DNA of 64,000 nucleotides, from the NCBI GenBank assembly GCA_902543375.1, contig CACBYE010000001.1, positions 62,001 to 126,000 of the forward strand. The letters run 5' to 3'. The notes below the pieces were generated by a model. That model was not told the origin of the DNA, searched no databases, and saw only the letters and a program-made list of their open reading frames with translations. This document shows positions 1-10,750 of the stretch, in pieces. Both the position numbers and the translations under genes were made by a program. This DNA comes from an uncultured Pelagibacteraceae bacterium (GTDB taxonomy: Bacteria > Pseudomonadota > Alphaproteobacteria > Pelagibacterales > Pelagibacteraceae). Position 1 is the first letter of the stretch, and every line of letters starts with the position of its first letter.

Positions 1-991
1 CTGTTTCTAAATGTGGATCTTGAAAAGCCTCTGTTGTAACCATTTGAATTGGACCGTTACCTGATGCAACTTCTTGGATAAATGCATGATTTCTTAAACA
101 TGTTGGGGTTGGATGATGATCAATATATTCTCCAACCAATTCTTTAGTTTGATCATACCATTTCTTCTCGTAATTCTCTCCATTAGCATTTTGTGTATAA
201 GTTTTTAAATGTAAAAAATATGCTCCAACCGGTCCGTATCCATCTTTAAATCTACACAAAACAATTCTATTTTCCATTTGGGTCATTTTAGCACCTGCAG
301 CAATAGGTAATGCATAAGCTGAACCGTTGCTCCAAGGAGCATACCAAGTTCTTCCCATTCCCTCTCCAACTGCTCTTGGTTTAAAAATATGAGATGCTCC
401 TCCTGCAGCGACTATAACTGTCTTTGATCTAAACACATGAAAATCTCCTGTTCTCATATTAAATCCAACAGCTCCACCAATTCTATTTTCTTGAGACTCA
501 TCCATTAATAAATGAGTAACAATTATTCTATTATAAATTTTATCTGCTGACTTTTTTGCGGCCTCTGCAACGATAGGTTTGTAGCTTTCTCCGTGTATCA
601 TAATTTGCCACTTACCTTCTCTTAGATACCTTCCAGTTTTTTCATTTTTCATCATTGGAAGACCCCATTCGTCAAACATGTGAACAGTTGAGTCTACGTG
701 TCTTGCCATGTCATATCCTAAATCTTCTCGGACCAATCCCATTAGATCATTTCGTGCATATCTTACATGATCCTCAGGTTGATTTTCGTTCCATTGCATG
801 CCCATATAGCAGTTGATCGCGTAAAGACCTTGTGCAACTGCTCCGCTACGGTCAATATTTGCTTTTTCTACACAAATTATTTTTAAGTCTCTTCCCCAAT
901 GCCTTGCTTCAAAAGTGGCACCAGTTCCAGCCATTCCACCACCAACAACTAATACATCACACTCTTCATAATGTGTTTTGTGTTTAGCCAT
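1..991 (-). CDS. aprA: Adenylylsulfate reductase subunit alpha (partial, 3' end outside window)
   Basis: Reverse-strand reading from CAT at 989-991 gives MAKHKTHYEECDVLVVGGGMAGTGATFEARHWG..., a flavoprotein fumarate-reductase-like N-terminus; directly follows aprB with start/stop overlap. Open to window edge. Confidence 0.93.
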   Translation of the reverse strand, partial: MAKHKTHYEECDVLVVGGGMAGTGATFEARHWGRDLKIICVEKANIDRSGAVAQGLYAINCYMGMQWNENQPEDHVRYARNDLMGLVREDLGYDMARHVDSTVHMFDEWGLPMMKNEKTGRYLREGKWQIMIHGESYKPIVAEAAKKSADKIYNRIIVTHLLMDESQENRIGGAVGFNMRTGDFHVFRSKTVIVAAGGASHIFKPRAVGEGMGRTWYAPWSNGSAYALPIAAGAKMTQMENRIVLCRFKDGYGPVGAYFLHLKTYTQNANGENYEKKWYDQTKELVGEYIDHHPTPTCLRNHAFIQEVASGNGPIQMVTTEAFQDPHLET

Positions 992-1461
992 TAATAGTAA
1001 ACTCCCTTTTTAAAGGACTCTTTTGGAACAGTTGGTAGTTCTTGATCTGTATTTAATCCCTCTGGTTCGGAATAAAGTCTTTGAGAATTTATCTCACCTT
1101 GATTAGGTTTATCACCTTCAGCAAGTTTCGGAATAAACTTACCCCATGGCTTAGTTGTTATTGGAGAAACAAAATTTTTTTCTGTTCCATTTCTAAATTT
1201 TATTTTCCATGAAATTGTACCCTTTTCTTCTTCTCTTCTTACTCTTACGCTGTGTCCCATAGGAGCAAAATCAGCATAACCACGTACATCTATTGCATGA
1301 TTAGGACAAGCCTTAACACACGAATAACATTCCCAACAAAAATTTGGTTCTATATTTTTTGCACGTCTAATATTTTCATCAATGTGCATAATATCCGAAG
1401 GACAAATATCTACGCAATGACCGCAACCATCACATCTTGTCATATAAACAAAAGTTGACAT
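991..1461 (-). CDS. aprB: Adenylylsulfate reductase subunit beta (two 4Fe-4S clusters)
   Basis: CDGCGHCVDICPSDIMH and CWECYSCVKACPNHAIDVRGYADFAPMG motifs; adjacent to aprA. Confidence 0.95.
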   Translation of the reverse strand: MSTFVYMTRCDGCGHCVDICPSDIMHIDENIRRAKNIEPNFCWECYSCVKACPNHAIDVRGYADFAPMGHSVRVRREEEKGTISWKIKFRNGTEKNFVSPITTKPWGKFIPKLAEGDKPNQGEINSQRLYSEPEGLNTDQELPTVPKESFKKGVYY

Positions 1462-1493
1462 AATTTTATTTTCTCCTATTTTTTTTTATCATA

Positions 1494-2294
1494 TTAATAG
1501 TGTTTTGGCTCTTCTCTTTTTATACCTAGGCCAAATTGCTCAGGTGCATCTGCTGGAGGTGGTAGATTATCTCTAGAACCATCAGCTTCTGCTAAATTTT
1601 TTTGAATTGCAGCACCTGGTTTATAAAACATATGGGCAAATTTAGACCAGTAAACTCCTCCAAATAAAGCAAGATTCGCTAACACAAACAATGTTAAAAA
1701 TAAAAATGATAAGCCTAACTGACCATTGTATTGAGTATAAGACCAAGCTAAACCAAATGTTGCACAAGCTAATAAGGCGAGAACAAATAAGTCTGCTTTA
1801 ATAATTCTATACCAAGGATGAGCTTCAGCCGATACATCAACTCTCAAAAAAAACCAAAACCAGTAACCACCTAAGCATGTAAGGATTGCTCCTACGTGCC
1901 ATAGTAAAGACCAAAATTCTGAGTTTGATTTGCCTATACCTGTATAACCAAAGACTAACACGGATGATGATACCCAAAATAAAATTGTACCATACATACC
2001 CAAAACGTGAGCTAACCTTCTTTTACCGAAACCTAATTCTGAAGTAGTACCAATATCAACAACAGTTGTTTTTGCGATGATTGAAGTCTTCTCACCGATT
2101 CCTAATTTTTTAGTCGCAGCTAATTTTGCTTTTTTTGCATTATTAAAAAAATAAATTAGATTTTTATGGTGTATCATTTGGATAATAGTCCCTGCAGCAA
2201 TTAAAATTACCATTGCAAAAATAAATCCCTGCATAGCTAAAGGAGAAATAGTTTCTGCTAATATAGAAAATGGGTTAGTTTGTAACATTTCCAC
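1494..2294 (-). CDS. aprM: AprM-like membrane protein (putative membrane anchor of Apr)
   Basis: Multi-TM protein immediately upstream of aprBA in the same direction. Confidence 0.75.
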   Translation of the reverse strand: MEMLQTNPFSILAETISPLAMQGFIFAMVILIAAGTIIQMIHHKNLIYFFNNAKKAKLAATKKLGIGEKTSIIAKTTVVDIGTTSELGFGKRRLAHVLGMYGTILFWVSSSVLVFGYTGIGKSNSEFWSLLWHVGAILTCLGGYWFWFFLRVDVSAEAHPWYRIIKADLFVLALLACATFGLAWSYTQYNGQLGLSFLFLTLFVLANLALFGGVYWSKFAHMFYKPGAAIQKNLAEADGSRDNLPPPADAPEQFGLGIKREEPKHY

Positions 2295-2386
2295 CTGATG
2301 TTAATTATTTTAAAAAATTAAATTTTTAATCTACTTAAAAAAAGAGATCAACCTCAAACTAAAGGCAATTTGTCTTTATAAAACCC

Positions 2387-2785
2387 CTATTTTTTTCTTT
2401 TATAGTGTTGTTTGCTTGGAATAACTGATCTTACTCCACCTTGGGGATTCTCTACATCTCCTGATCTTCTTGGTATTAAATGAAAATGGCAGTGTAAAAT
2501 TGATTGACCTGAAACTTTACCAATATTAGTTCCTAAATTAAAACCCTCAACTTCTTCATCTTTGCTTATAATATCCTTTTTGATAATTTTTATAAGATCA
2601 TTGCAAGCAACAAGTTCATCATTTGTTAGATCAAAAAAATTCTTCATGTGTCTCTTGGGTATTATTAGGCAATGATATTTTGAAACTGGATAGGTATCAT
2701 AACTTACGTAAGCCAGATGATTTTCAATTATAATACCACTTTCTTTAGACTCACAAAATAAACATGGATTATTTGGATCCCTCAT
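2387..2785 (-). CDS. HIT family protein
   Basis: CLFCE N-terminus and LHCHFHLIPRR (HxHxH) motif. Confidence 0.9.
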   Translation of the reverse strand: MRDPNNPCLFCESKESGIIIENHLAYVSYDTYPVSKYHCLIIPKRHMKNFFDLTNDELVACNDLIKIIKKDIISKDEEVEGFNLGTNIGKVSGQSILHCHFHLIPRRSGDVENPQGGVRSVIPSKQHYKRKK

Positions 2786-2788
2786 AAA

Positions 2789-3559
2789 TCAAAATTTATA
2801 TAAATTAGATCTATTTATAGCTAAATTATAATATTTAGAAAATATTTTGTATTGATCTAATTTTTTTCTTTTCCAGCCTATTTGTTTTATATTCTTCACA
2901 GATGCAACTCCTTTACCGGAACCAATTAACAATATTTCTTCATAATCATCTAAATTTTTAACGTAGATTTCTTTCTTTTTTATTTTTTTTTTTGACCTAA
3001 AAAATTTGTATGTAATACCTTCATAGAAATTTTTTGAAGGGGAAAATATATTTTTTTTACTAACAAATAAAAGATTTGAAGTCCCAGCTTCAAAAATTTT
3101 TTTTTTATTAATAAGACCTATATCTGATTTAGAATTATCCATTTTAGATAAATAGGATAAAATTTTTTTATATTTAAGATTTTTATATTTAGGTTTTTCT
3201 CTTTTTAAATTTACAAGTCTCAAACTAAAATCTAATTTTGGTTTCAACCTTCTTCTTAAAGAAATTGATATGGTACTTTTATTTAATGCTACTCTTAAAA
3301 GATGATTATAATTCTTTTCTTTTGATAAATTTTTTCTAATTAATTTTAGAATATCATTTTTAAGATTTTGTTTACATATGCCATAACTTTTCAATGACTT
3401 CATGAGATTTTTTATATGATCTTTAAAAAATAAAATTTTAGGTGGTTTTCCAAAAATCCACATTGTTGTAAAGATGCCATGATCACCCCATAAATCTTTA
3501 AAATTAATTTCCTTAAGATCTTTAAGACGATAAGATTTTTTTAATAAGTAGATTACCAT
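2789..3559 (-). CDS. Aminotransferase class IV (putative aminodeoxychorismate lyase, PabC-like)
   Basis: Position after PabA/PabB-like genes; KKKIFEAGTSNLLFVSKKNIFSPS...GITYKF resembles class IV aminotransferases. Confidence 0.7.
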   Translation of the reverse strand: MVIYLLKKSYRLKDLKEINFKDLWGDHGIFTTMWIFGKPPKILFFKDHIKNLMKSLKSYGICKQNLKNDILKLIRKNLSKEKNYNHLLRVALNKSTISISLRRRLKPKLDFSLRLVNLKREKPKYKNLKYKKILSYLSKMDNSKSDIGLINKKKIFEAGTSNLLFVSKKNIFSPSKNFYEGITYKFFRSKKKIKKKEIYVKNLDDYEEILLIGSGKGVASVKNIKQIGWKRKKLDQYKIFSKYYNLAINRSNLYKF

Positions 3560-4079
3560 TATTTGTTAAAAATGACTCCGGGTGAAATTGAAATCCATAA
3601 ATTTTGTCTTTTTTATTTTCAAAAGCCATTGCTACTTTCGAATCTAAACATCTCATAGTTATATCAAAATCATTTATTTTAAAAGGCTCTTTTAATTTTA
3701 AGGAATGATAGCGACCAACTTTAAATATTTTATTTTTTTCAAATATTGAACTTTTATTAATAACTTTTACACGTGATTGATAACCATGATATATTTTATT
3801 TTGTTCAACAATTTTAGCACCTTCACAGAATAAGATTTGTTGAAATCCTAAACATATTCCTATCATTTTTTTTTTACCTTTAAATTGATAATAAATTTTA
3901 GATGTGGAAGGATAATTCTTTGGATTTCCTGGTCCTGGAGAGAAAATAATTACTTTGGCTTGTTTAAGTTTTAATCTATTTATATTATTGTAATTATCAC
4001 ACTCGACTTTATCAAATAATGAAAATTGATGAACTACATTATGAGTAAACGAGTCGTTATGATCTATCACGTATATCAT
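3522..4079 (-). CDS. pabA: Glutamine amidotransferase (PabA/TrpG type)
   Basis: IFSPGPGNP, GICLGFQQ, FQFHPES motifs. Confidence 0.85.
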   Translation of the reverse strand: MIYVIDHNDSFTHNVVHQFSLFDKVECDNYNNINRLKLKQAKVIIFSPGPGNPKNYPSTSKIYYQFKGKKKMIGICLGFQQILFCEGAKIVEQNKIYHGYQSRVKVINKSSIFEKNKIFKVGRYHSLKLKEPFKINDFDITMRCLDSKVAMAFENKKDKIYGFQFHPESFLTNNGNLLIKKILSS

Positions 4080-5236
4080 TTAAAAAGATCAATTAGAGCT
4101 TTGGCTTTTAAATAATTTTCATTAAACTCGTGTCTCGAGTTACTATCAACAACTACACCTGAGGCTACAGAAATTTCAGAAATATTCTTAAAATTTAAAA
4201 TAGATCTAATAATGATATTAAATTTTAGATCTCCATTAAATTTTATATATCCAAAACTTCCCGTGTAAATATTTCTATTCTCTTTCTCTTGGTTGTTTAA
4301 GAGGTTTAAAGTACTAATTTTTGGACAACCTATAACCGATCCTCCAGGCATCATGGCTCTAATAATATCGATGTTTTTTATTTTTCGTTTGAGTTGACCT
4401 TTAATTAAGCTTACATAATGAAAAAGATCTTTGTACTCTTCTACAACCTTTTGCTTAGTTAATCGCACGGTACCAGCTCTACATATACGTGACATATCAC
4501 TTCGTTCCATATCTACAATCATATTATGTTCTTTAGTTTCTTTAAGATTGTTTCTAAAATATTTTAATGCTTTTTTTTTTGTCATACTTCTACTTTTTTT
4601 AACAGTCCCGGCTATGGGTTTGGTAGTAATTATTGTTCCTGTTTTGGTAATCAAATTTTCAGGCGAGCAACTTATTACTGAATAATCCTTATCTTTGATC
4701 ATAAATGCCTCAGGAGCTAAATTAGTATGAGACAATCTACAAAAAAGATCTAAGGGATCAACTTTTGATTTCATCTTATATTTGGTGCAAATTTTTATTT
4801 GATAAGTTTCTCCACTTTTTATTTTTTTTTTGAATTTATCAAATATTTTTTTATAAGATTGCCTATTAATATTTATTTCAAATTTTTTTTTAAAACTTAT
4901 TCTTTTTCTTGGAGTATATTTTAATTTATTATTTAAACTTATTTTTTTTTCTGGTTTATAGAATATACCTTTTGAAAAGTTCATATTTCTTTGCCTTGGA
5001 ACTTTTACACCTATAAGATTGTTTAATAATTCATAACCAAAAAAACCAATGAACAAATCTGTTTCTTTAAATCTTTTAGTTGACGTTTTTTTATTTAAAA
5101 AACTAAACACATTTTTATTATTTAGGATAATCTTTTTAGAAAAGTCAGTATATAAATCAAATCCTTTTCTGGATTTATAAATAATATAGGGCTTATTTGA
5201 TCTATTTATATCCTGCAGTTGATTGGCTTTATTCAA
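4076..5236 (-). CDS. pabB: Chorismate-binding enzyme (aminodeoxychorismate/anthranilate synthase component I)
   Basis: Chorismate-binding motifs (KPIAGTVKKS..., MIVDMERSDMSRIC, MMPGGSVIGCPK); overlaps pabA. Confidence 0.85.
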   Translation of the reverse strand: MNKANQLQDINRSNKPYIIYKSRKGFDLYTDFSKKIILNNKNVFSFLNKKTSTKRFKETDLFIGFFGYELLNNLIGVKVPRQRNMNFSKGIFYKPEKKISLNNKLKYTPRKRISFKKKFEININRQSYKKIFDKFKKKIKSGETYQIKICTKYKMKSKVDPLDLFCRLSHTNLAPEAFMIKDKDYSVISCSPENLITKTGTIITTKPIAGTVKKSRSMTKKKALKYFRNNLKETKEHNMIVDMERSDMSRICRAGTVRLTKQKVVEEYKDLFHYVSLIKGQLKRKIKNIDIIRAMMPGGSVIGCPKISTLNLLNNQEKENRNIYTGSFGYIKFNGDLKFNIIIRSILNFKNISEISVASGVVVDSNSRHEFNENYLKAKALIDLFK

Positions 5237-5237
5237 T

Positions 5238-6458
5238 TTAGTATGTTCTTAATCTTAATACTTGTTGTTCTTTAATGGGTAAGTGAATTATTGCTGCAAA
5301 AACTGATAAAGCAATTGCTAAATACCACGCGTAATCATATGACCCATAAAGATCATGAAACAAACCTCCTAAATAAGCACCAAAAAATGAACCAATTTGA
5401 TGACTTAAAAATACAATACCATATAAAAGTCCTAAATATTTAGTACCAAACATATGTGCAACTATTCCACTTGTTGCAGGCACAGTGGATAACCATAAAA
5501 AACCAAAGGTAGCTCCAAAAATAAAAGAATTAATATTGCTTGCGGGTAAAAATATAAAGAAAATAATAGATAGTCCTCTTAAGCTATAAATTCCACTTAA
5601 TATTATTTTCTTACTCATTTTAGTTGAAAGATAACCACTACAAAGAGATCCGAAAATATTAAATAAACCTATCAAAGACAAAATCGCAGCTGCCGTCCAG
5701 CTTTCTAGTCCTCGATCAATCACGTAAGTAGGAACGTGGGTACCAACTAATGTTATGTGAAAACCACATACAAAAAAACCTGAAACCAAAAGAATATAAC
5801 TTTTAGAACCAAAAGCCTCTTTAATTGCCTCCGTTGTAGTTTGAGTATTAGGTGCTTCAATAGTTTGTTCTAAAGATGGAGATCTCACAAAAAATGATAT
5901 TATTAAACCAATAAAAAGGGCTATCAAAAAGGCTACCAAAGTATTTTGCCATCCATTTTCGGTAAGAGAATACTCTGTTAAAATTGGAGATAGAAAATAT
6001 CCAAAAGACCCAACTGCAGTAACTATACTCATAGCAATTGTTCTATTTGATAACGGAAAATGTTTTCCGACAACTGACATAGGAATGCTTATTGCTGTTC
6101 CACCCAATCCAATTCCTACTAATACTCCTAAATCAATCTGAAAAAAGATTCCTGTATTTGGACCTGCGTATAAAAAATATACACCAGCGATAAAAAAAAT
6201 AAATGCTAATGCAATTGCTTTATGACCACCATACTTGTCTGCAATAGTCCCAAATATAGGTCCTGTTAATCCCCACATCAACATCTGAAGCCCAACTGAT
6301 AAACCTGATTGAGTTAGAGAAATCCCTAGGTCTTCTCTAAAATCCATAAAGAACATTCCAAAAGTTTGTCTCACACCCAAAGAAATTAAAACTACTAAAC
6401 TTGCAGCCATCAGAGTAATTAAAGCAGTTCTGTTTCTTATAAATTTTTCTGATTTCAT
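5238..6458 (-). CDS. MFS transporter
   Basis: About 12 TM segments, MFS-type motif GTIADKYGGHKAI. Confidence 0.85.
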   Translation of the reverse strand: MKSEKFIRNRTALITLMAASLVVLISLGVRQTFGMFFMDFREDLGISLTQSGLSVGLQMLMWGLTGPIFGTIADKYGGHKAIALAFIFFIAGVYFLYAGPNTGIFFQIDLGVLVGIGLGGTAISIPMSVVGKHFPLSNRTIAMSIVTAVGSFGYFLSPILTEYSLTENGWQNTLVAFLIALFIGLIISFFVRSPSLEQTIEAPNTQTTTEAIKEAFGSKSYILLVSGFFVCGFHITLVGTHVPTYVIDRGLESWTAAAILSLIGLFNIFGSLCSGYLSTKMSKKIILSGIYSLRGLSIIFFIFLPASNINSFIFGATFGFLWLSTVPATSGIVAHMFGTKYLGLLYGIVFLSHQIGSFFGAYLGGLFHDLYGSYDYAWYLAIALSVFAAIIHLPIKEQQVLRLRTY

Positions 6459-6464
6459 AAAGGT

Positions 6465-7658
6465 TTACTTTAAGTGTCTTAAAGCTTGTTTAATATCAGC
6501 GATAAGGTCGCTAGGATCCTCAAGTCCTATATGCAGTCGAACGAGGTGTTCATCTTTTGCTAAATTCAAATATTTTCTTTTTCCTGTCTCCCTATTCTCT
6601 TGATGTAACGCTAAACTTTCAAAACCACCCCAACTATATCCATACCCAAAAAGCTTTAGAGAATTAACAAATCTTCTTACTGATATTACACTTTTAGCTT
6701 TAATTCTTAATCCCATTAAACCAGATGCACCTGAATAATATTTTTTCCACATTCTAAAATTATGTGAATTTTTTTTATACGGATATAAAAGTTCAATTTT
6801 TTTATTTCTTGATAAGAAAGCTGCAACCTTTTTTGCATTATCACTATGTTTATCTAATCTTACATCAAGGGTTCTTAAACCTCTTATGATTAAATAGGCA
6901 TCATCTGGTCCTAATCTTTGACCTGTAATTTTTTCAGCTAATTTGACTTTAGAGAATACTTTTTTATTTACTGCTAAACTCCCTCCCATTACATCTGAAT
7001 GACCTGAGTAATATTTTGTAGCAGAAACTATCGACATATCAAAACCTAGTTTAATAGGTTTAAGATAATATGGAGTCCCCCAAGTATTATCAATAGCAGT
7101 GTAAACTTTATTTTTTTTTGCGATAGAAATTATTTTATTCAAATCTTGAAAATCAAAAGTATTACTACCAGGATTTTCAACAAAAATTAATTTCGTTTTT
7201 GAAGTAATATTTTTTTGTAAAGTTTTTAGATTATGAGGGTCATAAAAAACAGTTTTAATATTAAACTCTTTTAAAAAGTTTTGGGTCAACACTCTTGTAG
7301 GACTATATACAGGATCAGATACTAAGATTTCATCACCAGGTCTCACCAAGCTAAATATAGCTAAGAATACTGAGCCAAAACCTGTTTGTGTGGTAAAGAC
7401 ATGATAACTTTCCTCAAGTTTCGTGAGAATTTTTTGTAAATTATGAGTAGTTGAAGTACCCTGTCTAGCATAATCAAAATGACCTCCTGTAGGATTTTTA
7501 ATAGCTTTATTTTGCATTTTCCTAATATCTTGTGTCGACTTGAAAATTATAGTTGAAGCTCTAACAACTGGTGGATTTACCGACTGATTATGAAAATCTT
7601 TTGCTGCATGCTTTAAAAAAGTTTTAAAAGACTTCGTCATAATAATTGATAACTTCAA
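6465..7658 (-). CDS. metC: Cys/Met metabolism PLP enzyme (cystathionine beta-lyase-like)
   Basis: SATKYYSGHSDVMGGSLAVN PLP-lysine region and the Cys/Met gamma/beta-lyase layout. Confidence 0.82.
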   Translation of the reverse strand: MKLSIIMTKSFKTFLKHAAKDFHNQSVNPPVVRASTIIFKSTQDIRKMQNKAIKNPTGGHFDYARQGTSTTHNLQKILTKLEESYHVFTTQTGFGSVFLAIFSLVRPGDEILVSDPVYSPTRVLTQNFLKEFNIKTVFYDPHNLKTLQKNITSKTKLIFVENPGSNTFDFQDLNKIISIAKKNKVYTAIDNTWGTPYYLKPIKLGFDMSIVSATKYYSGHSDVMGGSLAVNKKVFSKVKLAEKITGQRLGPDDAYLIIRGLRTLDVRLDKHSDNAKKVAAFLSRNKKIELLYPYKKNSHNFRMWKKYYSGASGLMGLRIKAKSVISVRRFVNSLKLFGYGYSWGGFESLALHQENRETGKRKYLNLAKDEHLVRLHIGLEDPSDLIADIKQALRHLK

Positions 7659-7713
7659 AAGACAATGCTATATCCCACCAATAATTTCAATTAAATTATA
7701 ACTGAAGGAAAGA

Positions 7714-7797
7714 ATGGGTTACCCAAAAAAACATCGAGGCAGAAGAAAAATGGGCTCTAAAAAAAGAAGAGCTAGAAAAAAAAATAAAAAGAAATAG
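7714..7797 (+). CDS. 27-aa extremely basic peptide MGYPKKHRGRRKMGSKKRRARKKNKKK
   Basis: ATG at 7714, TAG at 7795-7797; GAAGGAAAG-like SD just upstream; sits 6 nt before the next + strand CDS. Not in the ORF track. Confidence 0.65.
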   Translation: MGYPKKHRGRRKMGSKKRRARKKNKKK

Positions 7798-7803
7798 TCC
7801 TCA

Positions 7804-8514
7804 ATGAATTCAATTGAAAAGGCAAGATCCTTTAGTATATGGATCTTTATAGTTCCATTTGTTGCAGTAAATACTTGTTTAATACTAGTTACACAATTCC
7901 ATGGAGTCTTCGAAAGTGAGGCTGATAGATTATACAACACTATCCCCTATATTGATGGTGGTGCATCTATTAGCAGAACAGCTAGGCCATATCCTTCTTG
8001 GTTGATATTTAAACCTGCAATGTTTTTAACATCTTATTTGCTAATTAGGTATTGGTTGTTTAATAGAGATATAATTAAATTTTTTTCTAACAATCATAAA
8101 AATCTAAAAAAAATAGTTTTTTTCGGTGTAGCCTCAGCTATAGCACTTACAATTCATTCAATTTTTTTAGGAATTAAATTTGATAATGACTTATATAAAC
8201 TTTTTAGAAGGGTAATAATGTTATCATTTATAGTTTTTGAAATAGTTGCACAAGCTTATTTAGTTGCAACTTTTTTTTCCTTTAAAGAAAAATTAAATAA
8301 ATACATAAATCCATTATTTCTTAATCTTAAGATTATTCTAGTATCATTATTAATTTTAGTAGCAATTATAAGTATTCCAATCATTAGTCTACCTGGCGAT
8401 GATTTTTTTGGAATAAATTTAAAATTTTTTAAACATGCTTTAGAATGGGATTATTTTCTTGGTGTAATTACTTTTTATTTATTAACATTTTTTATGTGGA
8501 AGAAATCAAATTAA
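7804..8514 (+). CDS. Conserved multi-TM membrane protein of unknown function
   Basis: Full-length ORF with about 6 hydrophobic segments. Confidence 0.75.
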   Translation: MNSIEKARSFSIWIFIVPFVAVNTCLILVTQFHGVFESEADRLYNTIPYIDGGASISRTARPYPSWLIFKPAMFLTSYLLIRYWLFNRDIIKFFSNNHKNLKKIVFFGVASAIALTIHSIFLGIKFDNDLYKLFRRVIMLSFIVFEIVAQAYLVATFFSFKEKLNKYINPLFLNLKIILVSLLILVAIISIPIISLPGDDFFGINLKFFKHALEWDYFLGVITFYLLTFFMWKKSN

Positions 8515-9629
8515 TTACTTATCCAACCACCACCTAATACTTTAAACCCGAATTTATCTTTGTTGTAAAAAACACACGCTTGTCCTGGAGAAATTCCATC
8601 CTCAAATTCCTCTAAATTAACTAACGCAGTTTTATTTGGTTTTAAATTTACTTTTCCTTTAAGAAGTTTTCCTGTTGATCTTACCTTGACAAATACACTA
8701 TTTTGAAATTCTTCTTTATCAGCAAGTAAATTTAATTCATTGAGATTTACATTTTTTTTTCCGAGTTTATCTCTTGAGCCAACAATTATCTCATTTTTTT
8801 CTGCGTTAATTTTTATTACATATAATGCACTTTTATCAGAAACTTTGATTCCCTTTCTTTGTCCTATAGTAAAATTAATTATGCCGTTGTGAACTCCGAT
8901 GACATTTCCGTCTAAATCTTTTATATTTCCTTTTCTAAATGAATCTGGTCTAAATTTTTGAATTACAGAAGCATAATCACCATTCGGCACAAAACAAATG
9001 TCTTGGCTATCCGGTTTGTCAGCAACATTCAAGTTAAGCTTTTTTGCAATTAATCTTGTTTCATCTTTAAGCATACCACCCAAAGGAAATCTAAGATAAT
9101 TTAATTGTTCTCTTGATGTATTAAATAAAAAATAACTTTGGTCTCTATTTTCATCAATTGCTCGATACATTTCTGTCTGATTATTTTTTGTTATACTCTT
9201 TACATAATGTCCTGTAATCAAAGCATCAGCATTTAAATCTTTCGAAACTTCAAATAAGTCTTTAAACTTGACGGTTTGATTGCACTGAACACAGGGAATT
9301 GGTGTCTCACCTTTTAGGTAACTATCAATAAAGTTATCAATTACACCTTGTTTAAATTTATCTTGATAGTAAAGAATCTTGTGTTTAATGTCTAATTTTT
9401 GAGCTACTCTTTTAGCATCCATAATATCCTGACCAGAACAACATTGTTTTGAAGCAGCAACCTCTTTTCCGTCATTATAAAGTTTCAAAGTTATTCCAAT
9501 AACTTTATAGCCCTCTTTTTTCATCATTCCTGCAACAGTAGATGAATCCACTCCACCAGACATAGCAACAACAACTGTTGTTTCAGACGGTTTTTTATTT
9601 AACCCAATAGAATTTAAATTATTACTCAT
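8511..9629 (-). CDS. mnmA: tRNA-specific 2-thiouridylase MnmA
   Basis: [22 protein letters not shown]-loop; [20 protein letters not shown]. Confidence 0.95.
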   Translation of the reverse strand: MSNNLNSIGLNKKPSETTVVVAMSGGVDSSTVAGMMKKEGYKVIGITLKLYNDGKEVAASKQCCSGQDIMDAKRVAQKLDIKHKILYYQDKFKQGVIDNFIDSYLKGETPIPCVQCNQTVKFKDLFEVSKDLNADALITGHYVKSITKNNQTEMYRAIDENRDQSYFLFNTSREQLNYLRFPLGGMLKDETRLIAKKLNLNVADKPDSQDICFVPNGDYASVIQKFRPDSFRKGNIKDLDGNVIGVHNGIINFTIGQRKGIKVSDKSALYVIKINAEKNEIIVGSRDKLGKKNVNLNELNLLADKEEFQNSVFVKVRSTGKLLKGKVNLKPNKTALVNLEEFEDGISPGQACVFYNKDKFGFKVLGGGWISN

Positions 9630-9670
9630 TTGATGGTATTTATACTTATTTCTAATATAAGTTAAATTAA

Positions 9671-9853
9671 ATGATTTTTGATTTTGAACCAGGTGACAAA
9701 GTTTTCAATCCAGCGCAAAAAGATTGGGGAATAGGTCAAGTACAATCAATAATTAAGGGAAAAGTTACAGTGAACTTTCAGAATGTTGGAAAAAAAGTAA
9801 TCAATGCACAAAATATTGAGTTAAAAAAAATAGATGAATCAAAATCATATTAA
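9671..9853 (+). CDS. DUF3553-like small protein
   Basis: [40 protein letters not shown]; overlaps the next CDS. Confidence 0.75.
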   Translation: MIFDFEPGDKVFNPAQKDWGIGQVQSIIKGKVTVNFQNVGKKVINAQNIELKKIDESKSY

Positions 9854-10607
9854 AGAAATTGTTGAAAATTTAATTAAAACGTTTTTAGATGCGGGAACAG
9901 TTTCGTTAACACTCAGAAAACAGGGTCTTTCCAAGGAAATAAAATCAGATAATACTCCAGTTAGCAATGGAGACTTAGAGGTAAATAAAATTTTAACAAA
10001 AAAAATATTGGAGCTCACACCAAATATCCCAATAGTTTCTGAGGAATCACCAGAAAATAAATCACAAGATAATCTCAAAAATTTTTGGTTAATTGACCCG
10101 ATTGATGGAACTTTTGATTATATAAATAATCTTGATGAATTTACAATAAATGCAGGATTGATAATTGACAGAAGACCTGTTGCTGGATTGATTTGTGCTC
10201 CAGCAAAAAACAGAATGTTTTATTCTTATGGAGAAAATTTATCATTCGAATTAATTAATGGAAAATCGATTAAATTAAATCATTCTAAATATTTTGATAA
10301 AAAGGAAATTAAATTTGTATCTTATTCTAATAAAACTAAACCTGAAATTGATGCGATCTATAAGAAACTTAATGTAAAAAGATACGTAAGAATGAAAAGC
10401 TCTTTAAAGTTTTGTGTCATTGCAGCAGGAGAGTTTGATGGTTATGTTGCTGAACCTAGAGCATCAGAATGGGATATAGCAGCGGGTCATGCAATTTTAA
10501 AACATTCTGGAGGAAGTGTAACTGATTTTGATGGAAACGAAATTTTATATGGAAAAAAAGATTTCAAAAACCCAAGTTTAATTTTAAAAAGTAGAAATAT
10601 TCAATAA
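9834..10607 (+). CDS. cysQ: 3'(2'),5'-bisphosphate nucleotidase (inositol monophosphatase superfamily)
   Basis: SEESPEN, DPIDGTFDYINNLDEFTINAGLI, EWDIAAGHAIL motifs. Confidence 0.88.
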   Translation: MNQNHIKEIVENLIKTFLDAGTVSLTLRKQGLSKEIKSDNTPVSNGDLEVNKILTKKILELTPNIPIVSEESPENKSQDNLKNFWLIDPIDGTFDYINNLDEFTINAGLIIDRRPVAGLICAPAKNRMFYSYGENLSFELINGKSIKLNHSKYFDKKEIKFVSYSNKTKPEIDAIYKKLNVKRYVRMKSSLKFCVIAAGEFDGYVAEPRASEWDIAAGHAILKHSGGSVTDFDGNEILYGKKDFKNPSLILKSRNIQ

Positions 10608-10750
10608 TGGACGATCAATTAAGAGTCATTCTAATTATTATAGTTTCCGTTTCAATTTTTGGTTTATTAGTTTTTGTTTTTGTAAAAAATTATATTAAAA
10701 ATAAAATAGAACACTTGCTAGATGAAAAGAAAAAAAAAAAATTAAAGTAA
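10607..10750 (+). CDS. 47-aa single-TM peptide MDDQLRVILIIIVSVSIFGLLVFVFVKNYIKNKIEHLLDEKKKKKLK
   Basis: TAATG coupling with the cysQ stop codon; hydrophobic segment followed by a Lys tail; TAA at 10748-10750. Not in ORF track. Confidence 0.6.
   Translation: MDDQLRVILIIIVSVSIFGLLVFVFVKNYIKNKIEHLLDEKKKKKLK

Noticed and set aside
7719-7940. 73-aa minus-strand ORF
   Set aside because: Antisense to the basic peptide and to the start of the membrane protein at 7804; no own SD or recognisable domain.
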